64,000 bases of DNA from Delftia tsuruhatensis NBRC 16741. Lineage in GTDB: Bacteria; Pseudomonadota; Gammaproteobacteria; Burkholderiales; Burkholderiaceae_C. The notes under the pieces were generated by a model. That model worked only from the letters and a program-made list of their open reading frames with translations, had not been told where the DNA came from and did not search any database. Positions 1 to 8,348 of the stretch are shown here, piece after piece. The stretch covers positions 1 through 64,000 of the forward strand of contig NZ_BCTO01000051.1 of assembly GCF_001571325.1 (NCBI RefSeq). Reading direction: 5' to 3'. The position numbers and the translations under genes are program-made. Position 1 is the first letter of the stretch. Each line of letters starts with the position of its first letter.

Positions 1-7
1 CCCAAGA

Positions 8-38
8 AACCCCGTAGCCTAAAGCTACGGGGTTTTTT
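8..38 (+). terminator. Rho-independent terminator
   Basis: An 11-bp perfect stem with a 5-nt loop is followed directly by a run of six T. It ends transcription of a gene lying to the left of the window. The T-run is on the plus strand only, so it works mainly rightward. Confidence 0.85.
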
Positions 39-118
39 GCTTGTTTGCGCAGAATACCTGTTCCGGCCCTGCGCGATTTGCGTGCGCCATGGTGGGTGCG
101 CCGGCTTGAAAGACCAAC

Positions 119-862
119 ATGCAACTGCAAGACATTCTGTATTCCCAAGGCTTCGGTATCCGCCGCGTGTGCTCGGGCCTGGTCCAGCAGGGCTGGGTGG
201 AACTGTGGGACACCGAGGCCAACGACTGGGTGCGTTGCCTCGATTCCACGCAGGACATCGATCCTGAAGGCCTGCGCTATCGCGTACAGGGCGTGGAGTG
301 GGCCTATCACGCGCTGGGCTATGTGCTGCTGCACAAGCCGGCGGGCACGGAGTGCTCGCAAAAGCCTTCAACCTATCCGAGCATTTACTCGCTTTTGCCC
401 ATGCCGCTGCGCCAGCGCCCGAACAAGGGTGCCGTGCAGGGCGTGCAGGCCGTGGGCCGGCTGGACCAGGACACGACGGGCCTGCTGCTGCTCAGCGATG
501 ACGGCCAGTTCATCCACCGCATGAGTTCGCCCAAGAAGCATGTGCCCAAGGTCTACCGTGTGACCACCAAGCATGCCGTGGATGCGCGGCAGGTGCAGCG
601 CCTGCTGGAGGGCGTGGTGCTTGATGACGACCCCAAGCCCGTCAAGGCGGCTGCCTGTGAGCAGGTGAGCGAGCATGTGCTGGACCTCACGCTGACCGAG
701 GGCAAGTACCACCAGGTCAAGCGCATGATCGCCGCCGTTGGCAACCGCGTCGAAGGCCTGCACCGCTGGAAGATTGGCGAGCTGGAGCTCACCGAGGACC
801 TGCAGCCGGGCCAGTGGCGCTGGCTGTCGGCCGAGGACCTGGCCAAGCTCAAGGCCAAGTGA
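119..862 (+). CDS. rsuA: RsuA-family pseudouridine synthase
   Basis: The 247-residue protein matches the RsuA/RluB/E/F family, which isomerises a uridine in rRNA; RsuA itself acts on 16S rRNA U516. The N-terminal 60 residues are the S4-like RNA-binding part. The catalytic signature GRLDQDTTGLLLL begins at residue 113, with the nucleophilic Asp at 116, and the C-terminal motif GKYHQVKRM is present. Length fits RsuA (about 230 residues). The ATG follows a short leader behind the upstream terminator. Target position within rRNA cannot be fixed from sequence alone, so RluE-type activity is the alternative. Confidence 0.85.
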   Translation: MQLQDILYSQGFGIRRVCSGLVQQGWVELWDTEANDWVRCLDSTQDIDPEGLRYRVQGVEWAYHALGYVLLHKPAGTECSQKPSTYPSIYSLLPMPLRQRPNKGAVQGVQAVGRLDQDTTGLLLLSDDGQFIHRMSSPKKHVPKVYRVTTKHAVDARQVQRLLEGVVLDDDPKPVKAAACEQVSEHVLDLTLTEGKYHQVKRMIAAVGNRVEGLHRWKIGELELTEDLQPGQWRWLSAEDLAKLKAK

Positions 863-881
863 AGCTCTCTTGTCGTTTCCC

Positions 882-2291
882 ATGATGAATTCCTCTGAGC
901 CGCGCCCAGGCTGGGCCCTGCTGTGCACGGCCTTCGATGCCCCCACGCCGCACGCGCTGCGCATCCGGCAGGACGTGCTGATCGTCGTGGATGGCCGCGG
1001 CATGATCGATGCCGTGCTGGAGCGCGGTGATCCCCGCCGCGCCGCTCTGGAGGCCGCGCATGCGGCCGCAGGCACGCTGCAGCGCCTGCCCGAGGGCCAG
1101 TACCTTTTGCCCGGCATGGTGGACCTGCATGTGCATGCCCCGCAATGGCCGCAAAGCGGCAAGGCCCTGGATGTGCCGCTGGAAACCTGGCTGCAGGAGT
1201 ACACCTTTCCCCTGGAAGCGCGCTACGGCGATGCCGGCTTTGCCACATCGGTCTACGACAGCGTGGTGCGTACGCTGCTGGCCAATGGCACGACGACGGC
1301 CATGTACTTCGGCACCATCCACGCCGTGGGCAACCAGGTGCTGGCCGAACGCTGCCTGGCCCTGGGCCAGCGCGCCCTGGTCGGCAAGGTGGCCATGGAC
1401 GAGCCGTCGCAATGCCCCCCGTACTACAAGGACGACAGCGCCGCCGAAGGCATTGCCGAGACGGCGCGCTTCATCGACTGGCTGCGCCAGCATCCGGACA
1501 ACGCGCAGCAGCGCGTGCTGCCGGCGATCACGCCGCGCTTCATTCCTTCGTGCACCGACGAGCTGCTGCGCGGCCTGGGCGACCTGGCTGGACGCACCGG
1601 CGCCCATGTGCAAACCCATTGCTCCGAGAGCGACTGGGCCCACGCCCATGTGCTGGAACGCCAGGGCCGCACCGATGCGCATGCGCTGCATGATTTCGGC
1701 CTGCTCACGCGCCGCACGGTCGTGGCCCATGCCAACTTCCTCACGGCCGATGACGTGGCGCTGATGGCGCGCACGGGCGCCTCGGTGGCGCATTGCCCGC
1801 TATCCAACTTCTATTTCGCCAACAGCGTTTTCCCCGCGCGCAGCGGCCGCGAGCAGGGCCTGGGCATGGGACTGGCCACGGACATTTCGGGGGGCTACAG
1901 CCCCAGCATGTTCGACGCCTGCCGCCATGCCATGACAGCCTCGCTGGCCTTGCACGAAGGCGTGGATCCGGCGCAGACGGCCGCCCGGCGGGGCAGGGCG
2001 GGGCAGGGCGTGCAGGCCCGCATCGACCACGTCTTTGCACTGTGGCTGGCCACGGCGGCGGGTGGCGATGCGCTGGACCTTCCCATTGGCCGCATCGAGC
2101 CCGGCCATGCCATGGATGCCCTGGCCGTCGACTGCCTGGCGCCGGACTCCAATGTGCAGATCTGGCCCGAGCAGGACGGCCCGGCCGACATCCTGCAGAA
2201 GATCATCCACCATGCCACGCGTGCCAATGTGGCCTGCACCTGGGTGCAGGGCGCGTGCGTGCACCGGCGCCAGGCGGCCAGCCCCGCCTGA
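882..2291 (+). CDS. guaD: Guanine deaminase
   Basis: A 469-residue amidohydrolase that converts guanine to xanthine and ammonia in purine salvage and degradation. The metal-binding HVH motif is at residues 83-85, followed by APQWPQSG, which is typical of guanine deaminases. Further metal and catalytic motifs are THCSES, VAHAN and ATDISGGYSPSM. I chose the ATG at 882, just after the rsuA stop; an earlier in-frame start would overlap rsuA by more than 100 bp. The next gene, 47 bp downstream, is a nucleobase permease, so import and deamination are linked. Confidence 0.9.
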   Translation: MMNSSEPRPGWALLCTAFDAPTPHALRIRQDVLIVVDGRGMIDAVLERGDPRRAALEAAHAAAGTLQRLPEGQYLLPGMVDLHVHAPQWPQSGKALDVPLETWLQEYTFPLEARYGDAGFATSVYDSVVRTLLANGTTTAMYFGTIHAVGNQVLAERCLALGQRALVGKVAMDEPSQCPPYYKDDSAAEGIAETARFIDWLRQHPDNAQQRVLPAITPRFIPSCTDELLRGLGDLAGRTGAHVQTHCSESDWAHAHVLERQGRTDAHALHDFGLLTRRTVVAHANFLTADDVALMARTGASVAHCPLSNFYFANSVFPARSGREQGLGMGLATDISGGYSPSMFDACRHAMTASLALHEGVDPAQTAARRGRAGQGVQARIDHVFALWLATAAGGDALDLPIGRIEPGHAMDALAVDCLAPDSNVQIWPEQDGPADILQKIIHHATRANVACTWVQGACVHRRQAASPA

Positions 2292-2338
2292 AGACCGGCT
2301 GCGTTTGCGCACTGGCTGTTTCCCGCGTTTTCCGCTCC

Positions 2339-3712
2339 ATGACCGAACCGACCTCCTCCTACGAAGGGCGCCTGATCGCCCGCCCTGACGACCGCGTCAC
2401 GCTCTCCCAGGCCCTGTTGCTGGGCCTGCAGCATGTGATGGCCATGGACGTGTATGTCGTGCCCTTCATCATTGCCTCGGCCCTGGCGCTGTCGCAGGCC
2501 GACGCGGCGTCCATGATCCAGTCCACCTTTCTTGCCGCAGGCGTGGGCACGCTGATCCAGACCGCCTGGTGCATGCGCATGCCCGTGGCACAAGGGCCTT
2601 CCTACATTCCCCTGGGTGCCATCCTGGCCGTGGCCTTTGGCGCGGGCGGCGGCTTCGGCGGCATGGGAGCGGTCTATGGCGCGCTGATTCCGGGCGCGCT
2701 CATCGTCATCGCGCTGGGTGCGCTGGGCTGGTTTCACCGCGTGATCCGCTGGCTGGTGCCTCCCATCGTCGGCGGCACCATCATCCTCGTGGTGGGGCTG
2801 TCGCTGCTGCCGATTGCGCTGAGCGCCAACGTGTTCGCGGTCCACGGCGGCATGACGGTCAACCAGTCCATCGCGCTGGCATCGGTATCGGCGGCGCTGC
2901 TGATTGCGGCCATGATGCTGGGCCTGCGCTTCGACAACCGGCTGGGCCGCTGGATGCGCCTGTCGTCGGTGATCATCGCGCTGGCTGGCGGCACGGCCGT
3001 CGCCTGGGGCATGGGGCTGTTTGCCTGGCAGCCCATTGCCGATGCGCCCTGGCTCACGCTGCCCAAGCTGGCGGGCATCGACTATCCGCTGCAGTTCTCG
3101 CTGCCCGCCGTGCTCACCTTCGTCGTGATCTACCTCGTGGTCATGGCGGAAACCACGGGCACGTGGTTCGCGGTCTCGGCCGTGATCAACCAGCCCATCA
3201 CCAGCCGCCAGCTGGACCGTGGCGCCGTGGGCGAAGGCCTGAGCTGCAGCGTGGCCGCCCTGATAGGTGCCACGCCGGTCACCGGCTACTCCACCAACGC
3301 CGGCGTGATCTCCATCACCGGTGTGGCCAGCCGCATGGTTTTCATTGCAGCCGGCCTGGTGCTGGCCTGCCTGGGCTTCCTGGGCAAGTTCTCCGCACTG
3401 ATCGCGGCCATTCCCTCGCCCGTGATCGGCGGCATGTTCGCCGTGGTCTGCGTGACCATTGCCATGGCGGGCATCCGCATCCTGCGCCATGTGCGCCTGG
3501 ACGAGCGTGCCATGCTGGTGGTGGGCGTGCCCATCATCTGCTCCTTCTTTGCCACCCTGGCCCCCAAGGACTGGGTGCAGACCCTGCCGGACATGCTGCA
3601 GTACCTGCTGGGCTCGGCCGTGACCGTGGGCGCCATGGCCGCCATGGTGATGAACCTCATCCTGCCGCGCGCGCAGGATGACGACGCCCCGGCCAGGGAC
3701 CAGGTGGTCTGA
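2339..3712 (+). CDS. NCS2 xanthine/uracil-type purine permease
   Basis: A 457-residue integral inner-membrane transporter with about 12-14 hydrophobic segments, of the nucleobase:cation symporter-2 family. The motif MRMPVAQGPSYIPLGA and the later stretch around VVMAETTGTWFAVSAV, followed by GYSTNAGVISITGVASR, match the family's substrate-binding helices. The ATG at 2339 lies 47 bp after guaD, which suggests an operon importing guanine, xanthine or hypoxanthine. Substrate is inferred from the neighbour; uracil remains possible. Transcription ends at the following hairpin. Confidence 0.85.
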   Translation: MTEPTSSYEGRLIARPDDRVTLSQALLLGLQHVMAMDVYVVPFIIASALALSQADAASMIQSTFLAAGVGTLIQTAWCMRMPVAQGPSYIPLGAILAVAFGAGGGFGGMGAVYGALIPGALIVIALGALGWFHRVIRWLVPPIVGGTIILVVGLSLLPIALSANVFAVHGGMTVNQSIALASVSAALLIAAMMLGLRFDNRLGRWMRLSSVIIALAGGTAVAWGMGLFAWQPIADAPWLTLPKLAGIDYPLQFSLPAVLTFVVIYLVVMAETTGTWFAVSAVINQPITSRQLDRGAVGEGLSCSVAALIGATPVTGYSTNAGVISITGVASRMVFIAAGLVLACLGFLGKFSALIAAIPSPVIGGMFAVVCVTIAMAGIRILRHVRLDERAMLVVGVPIICSFFATLAPKDWVQTLPDMLQYLLGSAVTVGAMAAMVMNLILPRAQDDDAPARDQVV

Positions 3713-3745
3713 ACGCCGCAGGGCCTGCTTCCCGCAAATCCATGC

Positions 3746-3783
3746 AAAAAGGCCATGCGCAGTTGTTGCGCATGGCCTTTTTT
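3746..3783. terminator. Bidirectional Rho-independent terminator
   Basis: A 15-bp perfect stem with a 7-nt loop has A-runs on the left and T-runs on the right. It sits between the convergent permease gene and hslR and can stop both transcripts. Confidence 0.9.
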
Positions 3784-3812
3784 GCGGGAAGAGGCGGGCA
3801 GGGCCGTGCGAT

Positions 3813-4262
3813 TCAGCGCCGGTCCAGATCGTCGATGGAGGCGCTCCAGCGGCTGTCCCAGCTGCCGCGCTCGCGCACCTGGTCGATCTGGCGGCGGTCG
3901 CGCTTGGTGGGGCGGCCTTCGTGCTGGCTGGCGATGCTGCTGGCGGGCTCCGGAGCCAGCCGGCGCTGCTCTGCCAGCCGTTCGCGCTCGGCCAGGCTTT
4001 CGGCGGTTTCCTCGTACAGGGCCTGGGCCACGGGGGCGGGGCCCCGCATGCCTGAGAGGCCGCGGATGACCACGGTGCGCGGGACCTGGCCCTGGCGCAG
4101 GGCCACGGTGTCGCCGCAGCGCACCTCGCGCGCGGGCTTGACCAGGGCTCCGTTGACGGTGACGCGGCCCTTGCCGATTTCCTCCGTCGCCAGGCTGCGC
4201 GTCTTGTAGAAGCGCGCGCACCACAGCCATTTGTCCAGACGCATGGATTCGATATCGGTCAT
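3813..4262 (-). CDS. hslR: S4-domain heat-shock protein Hsp15
   Basis: A 149-residue protein with an N-terminal S4 RNA-binding domain (MRLDKWLWCARFYKTRSLA, then GKGRVTVNG) and a basic, Arg-rich C-terminal tail with EGRPTKRDRR. This is the architecture of Hsp15, which binds free 50S subunits carrying a nascent chain and rescues stalled translation. E. coli Hsp15 is 133 residues. I used the ATG at 4262, just 4 bp after the end of the sensor kinase gene, which suggests co-transcription with tctDE; a start at the following MRLDKW is also possible. Confidence 0.85.
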   Translation of the reverse strand: MTDIESMRLDKWLWCARFYKTRSLATEEIGKGRVTVNGALVKPAREVRCGDTVALRQGQVPRTVVIRGLSGMRGPAPVAQALYEETAESLAERERLAEQRRLAPEPASSIASQHEGRPTKRDRRQIDQVRERGSWDSRWSASIDDLDRR

Positions 4263-4266
4263 GGCG

Positions 4267-5754
4267 TTATTGTGCGCGCGGCGCGGGGTGCTTGCCAGTG
4301 GCCGGCTGCAGCGGAATCGCCACGTGCGCATGCAATCCGCAGACCAGGCCTTGCCGGTAGATGTTGCGCAGCTCGATGGCGCCGCCCAGCGTCTGCACGA
4401 TCTCGTGGCAGATGGCCAGCCCCAGGCCCGAGCCGCTGCGCGCATTGCCGGCCGAAAATGGCTGGAACAGCCTCTGCGCCAGCTCGCTGTCTATGCCCGG
4501 CCCGCTGTCGCGCAGGCTGAGCACGGCCTGGCTGCCGGCCTGGTGCACGCTGATGTGCAGGCTGCCGGCCGCAGGCATGTGGCGTATGGCGTTGTGCAGC
4601 AGGTTGCGCGTGAGCTCGCGCAGCATCCATTCGTGGGCAGGAACGGGGCAGGGCTCCGTGTCTATGGAAAAGTCGATGTCCTGCTCCGCAATCAGCGGCG
4701 ACAGTTCGATGGCCACGTCGCGCACCACTTCGTCCAGCAGGCTGGGCGCGGGCGATGCGGGCTCGGCGCTGTCTTCCTGGCGCAGCTGCTCGACCTTGGC
4801 CAGCGCCAGCATCTGGTTGGCCAGGCGCGTGGCGCGGTCCACGGTGGCGCCGATTTCCTCAAAGGCCTGCTCGGCCGGCACATCGCCGCGCTGGGCCGAC
4901 TGCAGCTGTGCCTTGAGCACGGCCAGCGGCGTGCGCAGCTGGTGCGACGCGTCGCGCACAAAGCGCTTTTGGTCCGACAGCAGCTGGCGAAGCCGCAGCA
5001 TGAGCTGGTTGATGGCCTCCAGCAGCGGCTGCAACTCGCGCGGTGCTGAGGGTGCCGACAGCGGGCTCAGGTCGCCGCGCGGGCGCGATCGCAGGTCGCT
5101 GCTGAGCCGGCGCACGGGCTGTGTGGCGCGCTGGACGACGAAGATCACGATCAGCGCCACGGCGGCCACCAGCAGGGCCTGCCGCGCCAGCGTGGTGCGC
5201 AGGATCTGCAGGGCCAGCGCTTCACGCAGCTCCAGCGTCTCGGCCACCTGGATCACGGCCATGCCGCGCCCCTTGGCGCTGGCCACGGGCTGCAGCAGCA
5301 CGGCCATGCGCACGGGCCGGCCCCGGAACTGTGCGTCGTAGAAGTCGACCAGGGCCGCGTAGGGCGGGCGCTGGGGAATGACGCCATGCCACATGGGCAG
5401 CTCGCCAAAGCCCGACACCATTTCCCCCTCCAGCGTGGAGACGCGGTAGAACATGCGGCTCTGGTTGTCGGCCTCGAAGATCTCCAGCGCCGAGTAGGGA
5501 ACGATGGCATGCAGCTGGGCGGACTCGTCATAGCCCGTCACATCCAGCTGCTCGCTGATGCTCTTGGCCGAGGCCAGCAGCGTGCGGTCATAGGCGGTGT
5601 TCAGCGCAGCCAGCGTCTGGTGGTACAGGCTCCAGGTATTGAAGCCAATGAACAGAATGACGGGCACGAGAATGCCCGTCAGCAGCTGGCGGCGCAGCGA
5701 CCAGGGCTGGCGCGTGCGCGCGGGGGCAGGAAGGGGAAGACCGGGGTCGCGCAT
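4267..5754 (-). CDS. tctE: TctE-like sensor histidine kinase
   Basis: A 495-residue inner-membrane sensor kinase. A first membrane helix is at about residues 24-42 and a second at 192-208. They enclose a periplasmic 2CSK_N-type sensor region. A HAMP-like linker follows, then the dimerisation/phospho-acceptor box RDASHQLRTPLAVL with His271, the N box ELTRNLLHNAIRH, and G boxes DSGPGI and GSGLGLAI. The gene lies 25 bp after its response regulator gene and across from tctCBA, so it most likely senses a tri- or dicarboxylate and controls that transporter. The ligand is inferred from context. Confidence 0.88.
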   Translation of the reverse strand: MRDPGLPLPAPARTRQPWSLRRQLLTGILVPVILFIGFNTWSLYHQTLAALNTAYDRTLLASAKSISEQLDVTGYDESAQLHAIVPYSALEIFEADNQSRMFYRVSTLEGEMVSGFGELPMWHGVIPQRPPYAALVDFYDAQFRGRPVRMAVLLQPVASAKGRGMAVIQVAETLELREALALQILRTTLARQALLVAAVALIVIFVVQRATQPVRRLSSDLRSRPRGDLSPLSAPSAPRELQPLLEAINQLMLRLRQLLSDQKRFVRDASHQLRTPLAVLKAQLQSAQRGDVPAEQAFEEIGATVDRATRLANQMLALAKVEQLRQEDSAEPASPAPSLLDEVVRDVAIELSPLIAEQDIDFSIDTEPCPVPAHEWMLRELTRNLLHNAIRHMPAAGSLHISVHQAGSQAVLSLRDSGPGIDSELAQRLFQPFSAGNARSGSGLGLAICHEIVQTLGGAIELRNIYRQGLVCGLHAHVAIPLQPATGKHPAPRAQ

Positions 5755-5779
5755 GGGCTGCGGTGAGTGGTGGAGTGCC

Positions 5780-6466
5780 TCAGGCCGACTCGGCCTTGAG
5801 CAGATAGCCCAGGCCGCGCAGCGTGACCAGCTGCACGCCTGTGCCCGACAGCTTCTTGCGCAACCGGTAGGCGACGACTTCCACGGCTTCGTACTGCACG
5901 TCCGACTCGCCGGGAAACACCAGCGCGAACAGGCGCTCCTTGGCCACGGCATGGCCGGGGCGTGCCAGCAGGGCGTGCATCAGGGCCAGCTCGCGCGGCG
6001 TCAGCTCCATGATCTCGCCATCGCGGTGGATGGCGCCGCTGGCCTTGTCGTAGCGCAGCGCACCCATGGCGATGGTCTCGGGCGGCGGCTTGGGCGTGAA
6101 GCTGTCGCTGCTGCGGCGCAGCAGGGCGCGCAGCCGGGCCTCCAGCTCGTCGAGGTCGAAGGGCTTGGCCAGGTAGTCGTCGGCACCGGCGTTCAGGCCC
6201 AGCACGCGGTCGCCCACGGTGCCGCGCGCGGTCAGGATGAGCACGGGCGTGCGCAGGCCCTGGCCGCGCGCACGCTCCAGCACCTGCAGGCCGTCCAGGC
6301 CGGGCAGGCTCAAATCCAGCACCACGGCGTCGGGCTCGCGCACCAGCCACTGCGCCAGGGCCGACGGGCCGTCGGCCGCCGTCTCCACCTGGATGCCGCG
6401 CCGGATCAGCGTGCGCTGCAGCGTGGTGCGCATGGCGTTGTCATCTTCTACGAGCAGCAATTGCAT
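5780..6466 (-). CDS. tctD: TctD-like response regulator
   Basis: A 228-residue OmpR-type regulator. The receiver domain begins MQLLLVEDD, with phospho-acceptor Asp51 in VVLDLSLPGLDG and the conserved Lys in LAKPFD. A C-terminal winged helix follows (LTPRELALMHALLARPG, then VEVVAYRLRKKL and LRGLGYLL). I chose the ATG at 6466, where the receiver domain begins; twelve more in-frame codons lie upstream. It is divergent from tctC with a 136-bp shared control region. By family precedent it activates tctCBA when phosphorylated. Confidence 0.9.
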   Translation of the reverse strand: MQLLLVEDDNAMRTTLQRTLIRRGIQVETAADGPSALAQWLVREPDAVVLDLSLPGLDGLQVLERARGQGLRTPVLILTARGTVGDRVLGLNAGADDYLAKPFDLDELEARLRALLRRSSDSFTPKPPPETIAMGALRYDKASGAIHRDGEIMELTPRELALMHALLARPGHAVAKERLFALVFPGESDVQYEAVEVVAYRLRKKLSGTGVQLVTLRGLGYLLKAESA

Positions 6467-6517
6467 GGGCCGGACGTTAGCACCGGGCGCGATGCAGGCC
6501 ATCGTGGCGAGAGCGAT

Positions 6518-6533
6518 CTAGGGATTCCCCTAG
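6518..6533. promoter_or_regulatory. Candidate TctD operator
   Basis: A perfect inverted repeat CTAGGG-ATTC-CCCTAG lies in the tctD/tctC divergent region, 17 bp upstream of a TTGACA hexamer at 6550-6555. The position suits an activator site for tctC. The assignment to TctD is an inference. I did not find a convincing -10 hexamer at normal spacing, which would fit an activator-dependent promoter. Confidence 0.4.
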
Positions 6534-6602
6534 GGGTTTGGACAGCCATTTGACAGGTAGCGAACCGATCATCGACAGCCTTACAACACAAGGAGTCAAA
6601 CC

Positions 6603-7562
6603 ATGCGTCGTGATACTTTTCTGAAGTCGCTGGCCGCACTGGCCGCCGCAGGCAGCCTGCCGCTGTCTGCGCAGGCTGCGGCAGCCGTCAAGATGATGCT
6701 GCCGGCCAACCCCGGCGGCGGCTGGGACACCACGGGCCGTGCCCTGGGCAAGGCTTTGCAGGACGCTGGTCAGGCTGCTTCCGTCACCTATGACAACAAG
6801 GGCGGCGCCGCCGGCGCCATCGGCCTTGCGCAGTTCGTCAACGGCAGCAAGGGCGATCCCAACGCCATGATGGTCATGGGCGCCGTCATGCTGGGCGGCA
6901 TCATCACGGGCAAGCCGCCCGTGAACCTCACGCAGGCCACGCCGCTGGCCCGCCTGACCAGCGAGTACAACGTCTTCGTGCTGCCCGCCAACTCGCCCTT
7001 CAAGAACATGGCCGAGGTGATCGCCCAGCTCAAGAAGGACCCGGGCTCCGTCAAGTGGGGCGGCGGCTCGCGCGGCTCTACCGAGCACATCGCGGCGGCC
7101 ATGATTGCGCGTGAAGTCGGCGTCGATCCCTCCAAGATCAACTACGTGGCATTCCGTGGAGGCGGCGAGGCCATCTCCGCCATCCTGGGCGGCAACGTCA
7201 CCGTGGGCGGCAGCGGCTACAGCGAGTTCGCCGAGTACATCGGCACCGGCAAGATGAAGCCCATCGGCGTGACCTCGGGCCAGCGCCTGAAGGGCGTGGA
7301 CGTGCCCACGCTCAAGGAGCAGGGCATCAACGTGGAGATCGGCAACTGGCGCGGCGTGTACGGCGCGCCCGGCATCACCAAGGCACAGCGCGATGCGCTG
7401 GTCGCCATGATCGAGAAGGCCACCAAGAGCAAGGCCTGGGCCGAGGCGCTGCAGAAGAACGACTGGACGCCTGCATGGCTGGCCGGCGATGCCTTCGGCG
7501 AGTTCGTGGACCAGGAGTTCGCGAGCCTGCGCGCCACCATGGTCAAGTCCGGCATGGTGTGA
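6603..7562 (+). CDS. tctC: Tripartite tricarboxylate transporter receptor
   Basis: A 319-residue periplasmic binding protein of the TctC/Bug family. A signal peptide (residues 1-26, cleavage after AQA) precedes the mature domain beginning VKMMLPANPGGGWDTTGRALG, the family's ligand-binding start. An AAGGAG ribosome-binding site lies 6 bp before the ATG. It hands citrate or a similar carboxylate to TctAB. It is followed by a strong hairpin and then tctB, so it is probably made in excess over the membrane subunits. Confidence 0.92.
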   Translation: MRRDTFLKSLAALAAAGSLPLSAQAAAAVKMMLPANPGGGWDTTGRALGKALQDAGQAASVTYDNKGGAAGAIGLAQFVNGSKGDPNAMMVMGAVMLGGIITGKPPVNLTQATPLARLTSEYNVFVLPANSPFKNMAEVIAQLKKDPGSVKWGGGSRGSTEHIAAAMIAREVGVDPSKINYVAFRGGGEAISAILGGNVTVGGSGYSEFAEYIGTGKMKPIGVTSGQRLKGVDVPTLKEQGINVEIGNWRGVYGAPGITKAQRDALVAMIEKATKSKAWAEALQKNDWTPAWLAGDAFGEFVDQEFASLRATMVKSGMV

Positions 7563-7568
7563 TCGAGC

Positions 7569-7602
7569 TGCTGCACCGGCCTCTTGCGGGGCCGGTGCAG
7601 CA
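7569..7602 (+). terminator. Intercistronic hairpin after tctC
   Basis: A perfect 11-bp GC stem (extendable to 13 bp) with an 8-nt loop starts 7 bp after the tctC stop. No T-run follows. It is more likely an RNA-stabilising or attenuating structure than a complete terminator, because tctB and tctA follow in the same direction. Confidence 0.6.
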
Positions 7603-7778
7603 ACAGGCCCGCACTCCTGCGGGCCACGGCAGGCGCCAGTCGCAGCGCCTGCTTCAAGAAGCGGAAGATGCCCGCGCGCCGCGCCAGCGGCTCGCAGGCC
7701 CCGGCGGCTTAATTTTTTCCCCACGTCTGCAGCGGTGGCCGGCCCGGTCGCTGGTCCCGCTGCGGCCAGGAACTGACC

Positions 7779-8348
7779 ATGTCCGAGTCCTCACAACCCA
7801 ATCCACTTGCCACGGATGCCGCCCAGGCCGATGAGCCCAGCGGCTTTCCCTCGGTACGCGCGCAGACCATCGTCGGCTCCGGCGTGCTGCTTGTCGCCGC
7901 AGGCCTGGCCTTCGGCGCGCTGCAAATCCCTGGCGATGCCGGCTACGGCGGCGTCGGCCCCAATTTCCTGCCCTGGCTGTGTGCCTTGGTGCTCGCAGTC
8001 TGCGGCGCCTGGCTGGTCTGGGAGGCACGCACGGGCGGCTTTCGCGAAGCCTCTTGCGGGGGCGGCCACCCACGAGCCGACATCGGCGCCTTCGTCTGGG
8101 TGTCGACGGGCCTGCTGGTCAATGCCGTGCTGATCGGCACCGTGGGCTTCATCGTCAGCTGCACCGTCTGCTACGTGCTGGCCGTGCAGGGCCTGCGCCG
8201 TGCCGGCGGCCAGGCCCAGGCGGGCAAGCCCATCACCTGGGCCAAGGACGTGGTCACCGGACTGCTGATCTCGGCGCCTGTGTTCTGGGCCTTCACGCAA
8301 TTCCTGGCGATCAACCTGCCGGGCCTGACTGAGACGGGGTGGCTGTAA
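7779..8348 (+). CDS. tctB: TTT transporter small membrane subunit
   Basis: A 189-residue inner-membrane protein with four predicted hydrophobic segments (about residues 30-48, 62-80, 105-135 and 160-180). It sits in the tctC-tctB-tctA order, and size and topology match TctB. The GPNFLPWLCALVL stretch is typical of the family. The 216-bp gap from tctC contains the hairpin and no other gene. Its stop codon overlaps the tctA start in TAATG, indicating translational coupling. Confidence 0.88.
   Translation: MSESSQPNPLATDAAQADEPSGFPSVRAQTIVGSGVLLVAAGLAFGALQIPGDAGYGGVGPNFLPWLCALVLAVCGAWLVWEARTGGFREASCGGGHPRADIGAFVWVSTGLLVNAVLIGTVGFIVSCTVCYVLAVQGLRRAGGQAQAGKPITWAKDVVTGLLISAPVFWAFTQFLAINLPGLTETGWL

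Noticed and set aside
738..881. Upstream extension of guanine deaminase
   Set aside because: It would overlap rsuA extensively, and the added residues do not resemble the deaminase family; the ATG at 882 fits better.
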